Shown here piece by piece: positions 31,104-38,618 of a stretch of DNA of 64,000 bases. The translations under genes were made by a program, and so were the position numbers. Under the pieces are notes generated by a model that was not told the DNA's origin, did not search any database, and was given only the letters and a program-made list of their open reading frames with translations. The DNA is from JBFGFX01 sp965232455 (lineage in GTDB: Bacteria; Pseudomonadota; Gammaproteobacteria; Steroidobacterales; Woeseiaceae), in the NCBI GenBank assembly GCA_965232455.1, contig OZ246981.1, forward strand, positions 4,836,001 to 4,900,000, written 5' to 3'. Numbering within the stretch: the first letter of the stretch is position 1; every line of letters starts with the position of its first letter.

Positions 31104-33374
31104 TTACGCCCCGGCCGTGCGGAGGGCGCTCAGTGCACGCTCCCTGTCGTGCTCACCCAGGGTCTCGCTGACTCGCCGATAGAGCTGCAGAATTTCTTCC
31201 GTAGCGGGCATTCGTCTGGCGATCCGAATGAGGGTTTCGGCGCGTTCGTGTTCGCTGTCGATCGTTGCCGTCACCATGATTGCCTCGGTCCAACCCGCGG
31301 TGTTTGCATCGGCCTGATCGGCGAACGCCGCCAAAGCTTCACGACGATCGTAGTCCGATTCGATCTCCATCGTGGCGCCGATGTAGGCCAGCGCGGAGTC
31401 GGCATGCGATGTGACGCGACCGGCCAACGACTGCAACAGGGCGGAGAGGTCATAGTCCGAATCGATTTCGTGGCTGGAGACCAGAATCAGTTCGGGCAAG
31501 CTATCCACCGGGATTTCGCTGTTTTCCAACATCGTGGCAAACGCCGTCCGCATTTCGTAGTCCGAATCGATCGACGAGATCACTTCGATCAGTTGACCGG
31601 TCGCGATACGCTCGACGTCGGTGTTCGTTACCAGATGCTCGACGAACGTACGCAGTTCGTAGTCGGATTCAATGTTTTCCGCGATGTCGAGTAAACGGTT
31701 TGTTCGTTCGTCGTCCAGCGCTTCGTACTCGGCGACGTCCGTCAGCGCCGTCCGGCTGTCGTAGTCGCCGTCGATGCGTTCGATGGCGTCGAGCAGCCTG
31801 TCGTATTGCAAATCGTCGAGGTCGGCTTTACGCACCAGCCGGGCGGTGTATACCCTTACCGTATAACTGCCGTTGACCAGCTCGATTTCATCGAGAACAC
31901 GGTCTGCTCCGCCTTGCCGGAGCAGGCGATCGACACGCTGTTCGGCTTTGACGCCGGATTCGCGCATCAGCCTCGGCAGCGCTTCGGCCAGCCATTCGCT
32001 GGCGTCTGCGTCCAGTTCGGCGCGCTTGCCGTCGACCCAGTAGCTTCGCTCGATGGCATCGCCGTCGCTTTCATAGCGTATTTTTCGCGTCTTACCATTG
32101 CCTTCCTCGAGCACGAGCCTTGCGTTTTCCGCCATGTCGACGACGTCGGTTTCGTCATCGTTCAGCGAGAAGTCACCCGTTCCCTGAACCTCCATCGAGT
32201 AGCCTTGTTCCTTGATCGACAGGTCGATCACGCGGAGCGCGCCTTCGTCGTCGGTCAGAATTTGGGTGGATGCCGAGCGTGCGTCCGCATCCCTGGCCGC
32301 GACGACAAAAGCGGGCAGCGCGAGCGACACCGCCAGCGCCAACGTCGCGGTCGCAATCCGCGTATGCCATTTAGGGCCGCCGCTGGTGAAGCGGTCGGGA
32401 TGGAGCAATCTGCGAATCCGATACATGAATGACGACGGGTTTTGCGCCATCGCGACTCCCCACGCCGGCTCGGCCGGACGCAATCGCCCGGCGCACTCCG
32501 CCAACGATTCGGCCATGGCGTGCTGGTTGCCGGTCAGCTCGACGGCTTTTTCGTCCGTCGCCAGTTCGGCGAGGTCGGCAAGGCGGCGGGTGGCGATATG
32601 CATGAGCGGCTGCGCGAACATCAAACGGCGCAGACTGTCAACGATCAGCAGCACGACGGGGTCGCGACGCAGGCAGTGGGCAAGTTCGTGAGCCAGTACG
32701 CCTTCGAGCTGTGCTTCCTGCAAACCGGTTAGCGCCCAGTTGGGCAGGCAGATTTCGTTGCCGGGTAGGCTAATCGGCCCGCTTGTCGTGCCGCTCACCG
32801 TCAGTTTCGGCGGCCGCGAGCCGCCGGCCCGTGCGACCAGCCGATCGAGCAGAACGTGCGCCCGATGATCCGGATCCAACGGCGTTCTTTTGCCGAGGTG
32901 GGCGACGGCGCGCGTGAACGTGTGATAGAGCCTCACGAAAAGAAGCGCCGCTATCAGTCCCCAAGCCACCAGTATCCACGCCGGCGACGGCTTGATTGCG
33001 TTACTGGACTCGACGCCGTGTTCCGCGGCGGCGTCGGGTTTTAACGTCACGGCCGGCGATGCGGGTTGCCAACCGTCGGGGAGAGGCGGCGCAGGCAGCG
33101 CGCGCGCGGGATCGGTTTTGATTTCTCCGGGCATCACTTCGACCTGCGTAATCTCGAAACGCTTCGTCGGATAACTTGCGAAATCGAACGATACCGCGCT
33201 GGCGGATATCAGACTGATGAAAACGGCGATGCGCCACAGGTGTTCGCGCAGTCGTGGCGCACTGTGCGGCCGTAGGATCTCGAACAACCAGACGGCGCCG
33301 AGCAGCAGCGTGCTGTGAACCAGCCATGTCGTGGCCCAGGCGAGAATGGGGTGGCCAAGCCATTGAGCCGTCAT
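31104..33374 (-). CDS. M56/BlaR1-type membrane metallopeptidase with 34-residue repeat tail
   Basis: A 756-residue sensor protease. Membrane helices lie at about 10-28, 43-62, 128-148 and 340-360. The gluzincin-like zinc motif HELAH (229-233) is in EGVLAHELAHCLRRDP, with LAELATDEKAVELTG supplying the later metal ligand. Family members cleave a BlaI/MecI repressor after sensing a signal. No penicillin-binding domain is present, so the sensor differs from BlaR1. Instead, residues 534-756 hold seven 34-35-residue units, each starting like I-x-SDYExRTAL. The preceding domain (about 370-530) is a predicted periplasmic beta-rich region. The gene starts four bases inside the BlaI stop, so the two are coupled. 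Confidence 0.88.
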   Translation of the reverse strand: MTAQWLGHPILAWATTWLVHSTLLLGAVWLFEILRPHSAPRLREHLWRIAVFISLISASAVSFDFASYPTKRFEITQVEVMPGEIKTDPARALPAPPLPDGWQPASPAVTLKPDAAAEHGVESSNAIKPSPAWILVAWGLIAALLFVRLYHTFTRAVAHLGKRTPLDPDHRAHVLLDRLVARAGGSRPPKLTVSGTTSGPISLPGNEICLPNWALTGLQEAQLEGVLAHELAHCLRRDPVVLLIVDSLRRLMFAQPLMHIATRRLADLAELATDEKAVELTGNQHAMAESLAECAGRLRPAEPAWGVAMAQNPSSFMYRIRRLLHPDRFTSGGPKWHTRIATATLALAVSLALPAFVVAARDADARSASTQILTDDEGALRVIDLSIKEQGYSMEVQGTGDFSLNDDETDVVDMAENARLVLEEGNGKTRKIRYESDGDAIERSYWVDGKRAELDADASEWLAEALPRLMRESGVKAEQRVDRLLRQGGADRVLDEIELVNGSYTVRVYTARLVRKADLDDLQYDRLLDAIERIDGDYDSRTALTDVAEYEALDDERTNRLLDIAENIESDYELRTFVEHLVTNTDVERIATGQLIEVISSIDSDYEMRTAFATMLENSEIPVDSLPELILVSSHEIDSDYDLSALLQSLAGRVTSHADSALAYIGATMEIESDYDRREALAAFADQADANTAGWTEAIMVTATIDSEHERAETLIRIARRMPATEEILQLYRRVSETLGEHDRERALSALRTAGA
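31107..31775 (-). repeat. Seven 34-residue repeats in the M56 peptidase C-terminus
   Basis: Repeat units start at residues 534, 568, 602, 637, 671, 705 and 739 of the M56 protein, with leads IDGDYDSRTAL, IESDYELRTFV, IDSDYEMRTAF, IDSDYDLSALL, IESDYDRREAL, IDSEHERAETL and LGEHDRERAL. Spacing is 34 residues, once 35. The pattern suggests a helical-repeat scaffold, possibly TPR- or HEAT-like, facing the periplasm. Confidence 0.8.
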
Positions 33375-33754
33375 CGCTTCAGCTCCTCATCCAGCAGACG
33401 CCGCACGGCTTCGAGATCTTCGCGCGCGACCTCGGTGTCCTTGACGAGATGTGCGAACAGTCCCTGGGGATCGCCGGCAAACAGCGTTCCCACGAGCTGC
33501 GTCACCATGCTTCGCTTTACCTCGGATGCGGCCACCAGCGGACGAAATACCCGTTCCCGGCCGCGACGCACCGAGTCCAGAATCCCGCGTTTTTCCAGGC
33601 GCGAGAGCATCGTTCCCACGGTCGTATGAGCCGGTTTCCGGCGGCCGTGCCACGATTCCAGCACGTCGGCGGCAGTGCCCTCGCCGAGGTCCCAGAGAAT
33701 TTCCATCAAACGGTATTGAGCGCCGGATAACGCTACGTCTTTTTTATCGGCCAT
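33371..33754 (-). CDS. BlaI/MecI/CopY-family transcriptional repressor
   Basis: About 127 residues from ATG 33754, the normal size for BlaI. The winged helix spans residues 8-75 (LSGAQYRLMEILWDLGEGTA, then HTTVGTMLSRLEKRGIL and FRPLVAASE). The C-terminal helices (MVTQLVGTLFAGDPQGLFAH, REDLEAVRRLLDEEL) form the dimer and contain the region cut by M56 partners. An upstream in-frame opening would put the start inside the operators and is unlikely. Two BlaI-type operator palindromes lie directly upstream, so it represses its own gene and the M56 partner until cleaved. The stimulus is unknown; no beta-lactamase lies nearby. Confidence 0.92.
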   Translation of the reverse strand: MADKKDVALSGAQYRLMEILWDLGEGTAADVLESWHGRRKPAHTTVGTMLSRLEKRGILDSVRRGRERVFRPLVAASEVKRSMVTQLVGTLFAGDPQGLFAHLVKDTEVAREDLEAVRRLLDEELKR

Positions 33755-33760
33755 GGTTTC

Positions 33761-33797
33761 TACTACAGTTGTAGGAGTATGTACTACACTTGTAGTA
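33761..33797. promoter_or_regulatory. Tandem BlaI operators
   Basis: Two near-identical palindromes, TACTACAGTTGTAGGA (33761-33776) and TACTACACTTGTAGTA (33782-33797), match the TACTACAnnTGTAGTA type of BlaI operator. They are centred 21 bases apart, two helical turns, and sit just before the BlaI-like start at 33754. They should mediate autoregulation. Confidence 0.85.
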
Positions 33798-33891
33798 GAT
33801 CGGCCGTCGTTTGTCAAGCACCGCGGTCAACTGGAGCCTGGTTCGTGACGCGTGCGCGCCGGTGTTGCGCGGCGTTTCGGCGGTCAGCTCG

Positions 33892-34437
33892 CTAGCAGTC
33901 CGACCCAGACCAGGGCTCGCACCCGACCGGGTATCCGCGGCGGTCGAGCTCGATCCTGCAGCAGTCCTCGAGCGCGCGGCGCAGCCGTTTTCGCGCCCGC
34001 TGCACGCGGGACTTCGCCGTGGCGTAACCGATGCCCAGGTTTGCCGCGTAGTCTTTTTGTGACATACCCCCGAGATCAACCGTTCGCAAAACACGCTGGT
34101 CCTGATCCGAAAGGCCGCCGATCAACGCCTCGAGCACCTTCCCCAATCCCTCTCTGGAGTCCGGCGTATCGGTCGTCCCGTCGTCCGGCAAAGCATCTTT
34201 GTCGACGTCGATGTGCGGCGGTTTGCTGCCCCGTTCCCGGTAGTAGTCGATGACTCTGTTCCTGGCGATCGCGAACACCCAGGGCAGCATTTTTTCGGTT
34301 TCGTTCGGACAGGTATTGGTCACCACCTTGAGCAGGACGTCCTGCAACAGATCTTCCGCATCCGCAGGGTTGCTCACGCGACGCCGTATGTATGCGGACA
34401 ACCGATCCTGCAACTGTTTGCCGATGCAGTCGTTCAT
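33892..34437 (-). CDS. SigZ-like ECF sigma factor with cysteine-rich C-terminal tail
   Basis: A 181-residue RNA polymerase sigma factor. Region 2 is at about 12-75 (RRVSNPADAEDLLQDVLLKV, PWVFAIARNRVIDYYRERG) and region 4 at about 103-158 (LSDQDQRVLRTVDLGGMSQK, then GIGYATAKSRVQRARKRLRR). The 25-residue tail has four cysteines (159, 160, 173, 181), an arrangement known in SigZ-type factors and suited to metal or thiol sensing. Anti-sigma factor genes are absent, so the tail may be the sensor. The ATG at 34437 follows the stop of the ArsI/CadI gene by five bases; no good ribosome site is seen, suggesting translational coupling. Confidence 0.82.
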   Translation of the reverse strand: MNDCIGKQLQDRLSAYIRRRVSNPADAEDLLQDVLLKVVTNTCPNETEKMLPWVFAIARNRVIDYYRERGSKPPHIDVDKDALPDDGTTDTPDSREGLGKVLEALIGGLSDQDQRVLRTVDLGGMSQKDYAANLGIGYATAKSRVQRARKRLRRALEDCCRIELDRRGYPVGCEPWSGSDC

Positions 34438-34442
34438 CAATA

Positions 34443-34877
34443 TCAGTGGGTCGCCCTTCCGGATTCCGCGGCGCAGCATGTCGTCGTCGGCTCGATCCTG
34501 ATTTCGGAGTCGGACAACCGATAATAGAGTTCCCACTCGTAGCCGTCCGGATCATGCACCCTGAATTTGTCCTGATCGGCGTAACAGCAGATCGAGGTTT
34601 CGCGTTTTCCCGAGATCAGGCCGGCGCTCTGCAGGCGGTCGTATTCCCGGTCGAGTGCAGCCTGTGACCCGAACTCGATGCCCAGGTGATACGCGGCGGT
34701 GTCGATGGACCGCGCCGACTCCGCGGCTGAAAACGATATGTTCAGCGCGAGGTCCTCCGGCAGGAACTTCACGTAGTCCTTTTTCGTTTTGACGGGACGG
34801 CTTCGGAAAAGCGTCTCGTAGAATTTGCTCGTCGCCTCGAGGTCTGCGACGGCCAGGGACATGTGTACTTTTTGCAT
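34443..34877 (-). CDS. ArsI/CadI-family VOC metalloenzyme
   Basis: A 144-residue vicinal-oxygen-chelate protein. GGGAG precedes ATG 34877. The N-terminus MQKVHMSLAVADLEATSKFY is characteristic of the ArsI/CadI group, with His5 a probable metal ligand; KKDYVKFLPEDLALNISF and AAYHLGIEF hold the second, and DPDGYEWELYY the Glu ligand. ICCYADQDKF provides the vicinal cysteines used by ArsI to hold organic As(III), and a second pair occurs near the end (TTTCCAAE). ArsI cleaves the C-As bond of methylarsenite; CadI is cadmium-induced. No ArsR, ArsB or ArsM lies nearby. Pairing with a SigZ-like factor suggests control by it. Confidence 0.85.
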   Translation of the reverse strand: MQKVHMSLAVADLEATSKFYETLFRSRPVKTKKDYVKFLPEDLALNISFSAAESARSIDTAAYHLGIEFGSQAALDREYDRLQSAGLISGKRETSICCYADQDKFRVHDPDGYEWELYYRLSDSEIRIEPTTTCCAAESGRATH

Positions 34878-35007
34878 TTTGCAGTCTCCCAATCGATATA
34901 CATATACCTGAAGACGGGCGATTGGGGAAAAAGATGCACCCTGGCCGGTCGAAACCACAAAAAAAGCTTTCCTCCGGTCCGGCCCTGTCGAACGACGGCG
35001 TGCGGCT

Positions 35008-35748
35008 TCAACGGCTGGGCGGTTCCGCCAGTCCGGCGGCCTCGTCAAAGCCGCCCTGGCCGGTAAGCCTGGCCCAGGTGCGGAATGCCGCGGACGCGTC
35101 CACCGCCCCGTCCGCGATCAATCGGCGCCAGACGCCCGCGGCATTGACGAAATTCGGCACGCTGCCGGGAAACATGGCCAGCGACAGCGCCTCGGCGAGA
35201 CCGGCTTCATCGGCCTGCACGGCATAGGCTGCCTTGATCTGCCAGGCCAGCGCGCCCCAGTTGCCCGTGCACAGGTGAACGGCCGCCGCCGCCGTGTGCG
35301 CGAGCGGCAGCGATACGTCGCCGGCGGCCTGCTCGAACGCCGAACGGTAGCGTGCTTCGGCGTCGAACTCCGGCAGGTGCGGCATCCAGCGCTCATCGAC
35401 GAACTGGTAGCATCCGACGCCCCTCGAAAGCGCGGCGATTGCCACGATGTTGGCAAGCTCCCGGTTTGTCCCTCCGGCCTCGAGGTAACGCGGAATGTGG
35501 TGTGTGCCGAGCGCCTCGTGCCTGGCTATCAGCACGGCCATCCAGACGAATTCGTGCTGATGGCGGGTGAGCGTGCGCGGCGTGAGCGTTATCCGGGTGT
35601 AAAGAGTGTCGTACGCTTCCAGGAGATCCGGCATGGACACGGCCATGAGGCCATGATGCGGTAACAAATAACCGCGTTTCTCGCGAATCTCGGCAAGCTC
35701 TTCCGCCAGTTGTTCGGCGTTGCGTTCGGATAAATCCCCATTCTGCAT
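35008..35748 (-). CDS. Carboxymuconolactone decarboxylase/AhpD-like protein
   Basis: About 246 residues from ATG 35748; a GTG four codons upstream is possible. The alpha-helical core resembles two CMD/AhpD-like repeats: TRHQHEFVWMAVLIARHEAL with TNRELANIVAIAALSRGVGC in the first half and LAHTAAAAVHLCTGNWGALA with GLAEALSLAMFPGSVPNFVN in the second. The classical AhpD CxxC pair is absent, so a peroxidase function is doubtful; members can act as decarboxylases or in alkylhydroperoxide defence. No signal peptide is seen. It lies 131 bases upstream of the ArsI-like gene on the same strand and may be in the same unit. Confidence 0.75.
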   Translation of the reverse strand: MQNGDLSERNAEQLAEELAEIREKRGYLLPHHGLMAVSMPDLLEAYDTLYTRITLTPRTLTRHQHEFVWMAVLIARHEALGTHHIPRYLEAGGTNRELANIVAIAALSRGVGCYQFVDERWMPHLPEFDAEARYRSAFEQAAGDVSLPLAHTAAAAVHLCTGNWGALAWQIKAAYAVQADEAGLAEALSLAMFPGSVPNFVNAAGVWRRLIADGAVDASAAFRTWARLTGQGGFDEAAGLAEPPSR

Positions 35749-35855
35749 AGGAAGTCTCACTCGTTTTTGGCGGCGACTTTCGCCGTACCGCGTGCGATTT
35801 CGCTCGCGGGCGAAGAATGAGACGATAACAAGTCACGCGGCGATCTGGAAACGAC

Positions 35856-36596
35856 ATGGCACACGAAGATTCTTTGAAGGGACGCGTTGCGTTCGTTACC
35901 GGCGGAGCGCGCGGTATTGGCGCGGCAACGGCCAGGCTCCTGGCCGGGCGGGGTGCCGACGTGCATCTCAGCGACGTCCTCGACTGCGAACCCGTGGCGT
36001 CGTCCATTCGTGAGTCGGGCGGTCTCGCGAGCGACTACACGCTCGACATCACCGACCGTGAGGCCTGCCGTACGCTGATCGCCGGGGTCGTCGCCAGCGC
36101 GGGACGCCTGGACGTACTCGTCTGCAACGCCGGCGTTTGCCCGGCGGGAACGCCCGTCGGCGACGCCGAGCAATGGAACGCCGTCCTGAACGTCAACCTG
36201 AACGGCACACAAAACTGTGTCGCGGCGGCTTGGGAAACCATGGTGCAGCAACGCGGCGGGCGAATCGTCATCGTCAGCTCGATGGCCTACTACCAGGGCG
36301 GGCTCATCGTCGGCACCGAGTACACCGCCTCGAAGGCCGGCCTGATCGGAATGACGCGGCACCTGGCACGGAACGGCGGGCCGCACGGCATTCATGTCAA
36401 TGCGGTTGCGCCGGGGATCATCGACACCGACATGACGAGCGGTTTCGATAAACCGGCGACCGATCAGATTCCCCTGCGACGCTACGGAACCGCGGAAGAC
36501 GTGGCCGGGCCAATTGCGTTTCTCTGCGGCGAGGACTCGGCGTACATCACCGGAGCGGTATTGAACGTCACCGGCGGAATGGTGCTGGCGGCGTAG
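35856..36596 (+). CDS. SDR-family NAD(P)-dependent oxidoreductase
   Basis: A 246-residue classical short-chain dehydrogenase/reductase. The cofactor motif TGGARGIG is at about 15-22, the structural NAG at about 91-93, and the catalytic residues are Ser142, Tyr156 and Lys160 (YTASK). Asp at the end of the second strand (HLSDVLDCE) suggests preference for NAD(H). PLRRYGTAEDVAGPIAFLC and ITGAVLNVTGGMV near the end are typical of the FabG-like group. It is divergent from the CMD-like gene by 107 bases and convergent with the M24 peptidase by 14 bases. The substrate is unknown. Confidence 0.93.
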   Translation: MAHEDSLKGRVAFVTGGARGIGAATARLLAGRGADVHLSDVLDCEPVASSIRESGGLASDYTLDITDREACRTLIAGVVASAGRLDVLVCNAGVCPAGTPVGDAEQWNAVLNVNLNGTQNCVAAAWETMVQQRGGRIVIVSSMAYYQGGLIVGTEYTASKAGLIGMTRHLARNGGPHGIHVNAVAPGIIDTDMTSGFDKPATDQIPLRRYGTAEDVAGPIAFLCGEDSAYITGAVLNVTGGMVLAA

Positions 36597-36610
36597 GCGC
36601 TGCCCTGGCG

Positions 36611-37927
36611 TTACCGTATCAGCAGCACTTGCTGGTTGACCGGATACAGCCACTCGACTCCCCGCTCGGTCACGACGGCGTCGTCCTCCAGCGGTATTCG
36701 CAGTTTTTTTCCGCCCCACTCGGGGATCGCGGTGTAGGCGAACAGTTCGATCGCGAACAGGTTGCTGGGATGAATCCGATACTTCAGCCGCTCGGGATTG
36801 AACCAGGCGATCGAGGGACCGATCCCGTGTCCTAGGTTGCCGACCGAATGGCAGCCGATGATGACGTCGACGATGTCCGGGTCGTCCGTCGGCGAGTTGA
36901 ACGTTTCCATGACGCGGAATCCCGATTCGTTGATCTTGCGATTCAACAGCTCGAGCGTTTCTCCGGCGGTTCTGCCCGCGGCGATGTTCTTCTTGAGGAT
37001 GTCCCGCACCGCGCGGCCGTTGTCGAACGCCTTCTGGAAACTGTCCGGAAGATGGGTCTCGCCCTCCTTCAGCACGTAAGCATGCCGCTTGATGTCGGTG
37101 AAGAAGTTCAGGTAGCCAACGCCCCAGTCGATGGCGAGGAAGTCGCCGCGCTGGATCACGTGATCGTTCGAGAGTGCGACAAATCCGTCGGGTCCGGTGA
37201 TGTAAACGGACGGCATACCGAAAGACGTGCCGAGGCCGTTCTCGAACTGCTGCTCACGCATCCACCAGGCCACGTCGGCCAGCGTGGTTTTTCCCGGTGC
37301 GATCACCTCGTTGGAGAACGCGCGCTCGGCGATGTTTCGTGACATTTCGCCAGCCCAGGCGAACGCGGCGATCTCCGATGCAACCCGCCGCGAGCGGAAG
37401 TCGGAAGCCAGTTTCTCCGCCGAAACGAAGCGGTCCGAGTACTTCTCCCCGAGGGTCTCTTCGAGCTTTCGGTAGCTGGTGTAACTGAGCCCGTCCGCGG
37501 CGCCGATGTTTTCCGCGAAGTTCAGCGCGATTGTCGCCGGGTCCCTTTCGGCCACGAACTCGAGGAGGTCAAAATTGCCGCTGACAATGTCGTATGCGCC
37601 ATTCTCTTCGACCAGGTAGGTGCCGACACCCAGCGCCGCGCGTTCGATCCGGTCGCCGCCGCGGTCCGTGAAAATGTAGTATCCGTAAGAGCCTACGTAA
37701 CCTTTGCCGAAATCCTCCGTCAACGGATCGTCAAAACCCTCGCGGTTGACGGTGATCCACATGTCGATGCCGTTCTCGCGCATCACCTCGGGAAGGATCA
37801 GGTCGAATTTTTCCTGGCGGATCTGATTCATCCGCTCCCAGCGTTTCTGAGCTTCGCCGCTCGCGCCCGCCGTCGAAGCGGCGAACAGGAGGACTGATAG
37901 AATCGCCGTGAGTTTGTCCGGGCGCAT
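36611..37927 (-). CDS. Exported M24-family metallopeptidase (Xaa-Pro peptidase-like)
   Basis: A 438-residue pita-bread-fold protein with an N-terminal signal peptide (LTAILSVLLFAASTAGASG), so it works in the periplasm. The creatinase-like N-terminal domain occupies about 40-175. The M24 metal ligands are probably Asp in FLAIDWGVGYLNFFTDIKRH (first and second Asp), His in LGHGIGPSIAW and Glu in FAIELFAYT and LEDDAVVTERG. Xaa-Pro dipeptidases cut dipeptides ending in proline, but many exported M24 proteins have other or unknown substrates. AAGGA precedes the ATG at 37927. It follows no clear operon partner. Confidence 0.88.
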   Translation of the reverse strand: MRPDKLTAILSVLLFAASTAGASGEAQKRWERMNQIRQEKFDLILPEVMRENGIDMWITVNREGFDDPLTEDFGKGYVGSYGYYIFTDRGGDRIERAALGVGTYLVEENGAYDIVSGNFDLLEFVAERDPATIALNFAENIGAADGLSYTSYRKLEETLGEKYSDRFVSAEKLASDFRSRRVASEIAAFAWAGEMSRNIAERAFSNEVIAPGKTTLADVAWWMREQQFENGLGTSFGMPSVYITGPDGFVALSNDHVIQRGDFLAIDWGVGYLNFFTDIKRHAYVLKEGETHLPDSFQKAFDNGRAVRDILKKNIAAGRTAGETLELLNRKINESGFRVMETFNSPTDDPDIVDVIIGCHSVGNLGHGIGPSIAWFNPERLKYRIHPSNLFAIELFAYTAIPEWGGKKLRIPLEDDAVVTERGVEWLYPVNQQVLLIR

Positions 37928-38243
37928 GGGTTGATCCTTTCCTGTCGTCGGCCAGCCGGCATTGTATACGTTCGTCTTTGCCGGGGCAGCGCGCTCGCGC
38001 GTTCGACAGTTCCGTTGCTCGTAATCGAGCGCAATAAATCAGCTCGGGTTCCGTTGCCCGAGCCTCAAAACGCCATGGCAATCCGTGACGGATTGCAGAC
38101 GACATGCCGGCGAACGAATCCTGTTCATCGGCCCTCGGCTTTTATCCCCAATTCTTGAACTCCATCAAATTCTGGGCGGATCACTGCGGATAAGATACCC
38201 GAACCCACTAAGCTTTCCACTTAATCGAGACTCAGGGGTCATC
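37928..38243. other. Intergenic region with two hairpins
   Basis: No protein gene is convincing in this 316-base divergent gap. Two perfect hairpins lie close together: GCTCGGG (38042-38048) with CCCGAGC (38057-38063), and GCAATCCG (38078-38085) with CGGATTGC (38089-38096). The second has only a three-base TGA loop. They might mark a small RNA or a leader of the downstream triad. No tRNA-like fold or T-tract is seen. Confidence 0.4.
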
Positions 38244-38618
38244 ATGTCTGCATGCCCATCAATTCTGCCTTCTTGCTCGAATTTGCGGCGTCCGGCGGTT
38301 CTGGCCCGTGCAGCGGTACGACAGAGGGTCGAGAAGCAATCGCCGGGAGCTTCGCTCGTACCGAGAATCCTTGCGGTCTTCGTCGGAAACGTCGTCATTG
38401 CGGCACCTTCTCATGCCTACCTGGACCCGGGTACAGGCAGTGTCTTATTGCAGAGCCTCCTGGCCGGAATAGCGGTTGCCGCCGGCGTGCTGCGACTTTA
38501 TTGGTACCGTTTGAAAAGGTTTTTTACCGGTCTCATCGGTCCTCGCCGTGAAAACGCTCGACGTGAACGCGAATCGTCCTCAACAGGCGGTGACTCTGGC
38601 GCCAAAGACCACGCCTAA
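38244..38618 (+). CDS. Small membrane protein with YLDPGTGS motif
   Basis: A 124-residue protein, translation probably from ATG 38244 with CAGGGG upstream. After a basic leader, a hydrophobic segment (LAVFVGNVVIAAPSHA) ends near residue 59 and may be cleaved. It is followed by AYLDPGTGSVLLQSLLAGIA and a second hydrophobic helix, then YWYRLKRFF and a charged tail. I recall the YLDPGTGS signature in small proteins encoded beside methyltransferases and membrane sulfatases in surface-glycan settings; function is unknown. Here it is followed immediately, without a gap, by such genes, forming a three-gene operon. Confidence 0.72.
   Translation: MSACPSILPSCSNLRRPAVLARAAVRQRVEKQSPGASLVPRILAVFVGNVVIAAPSHAYLDPGTGSVLLQSLLAGIAVAAGVLRLYWYRLKRFFTGLIGPRRENARRERESSSTGGDSGAKDHA

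Noticed and set aside
38042..38096. tRNA-like structure in the gap before the glycan triad
   Set aside because: Two hairpins are present but no acceptor stem, T-loop sequence or CCA end can be formed.
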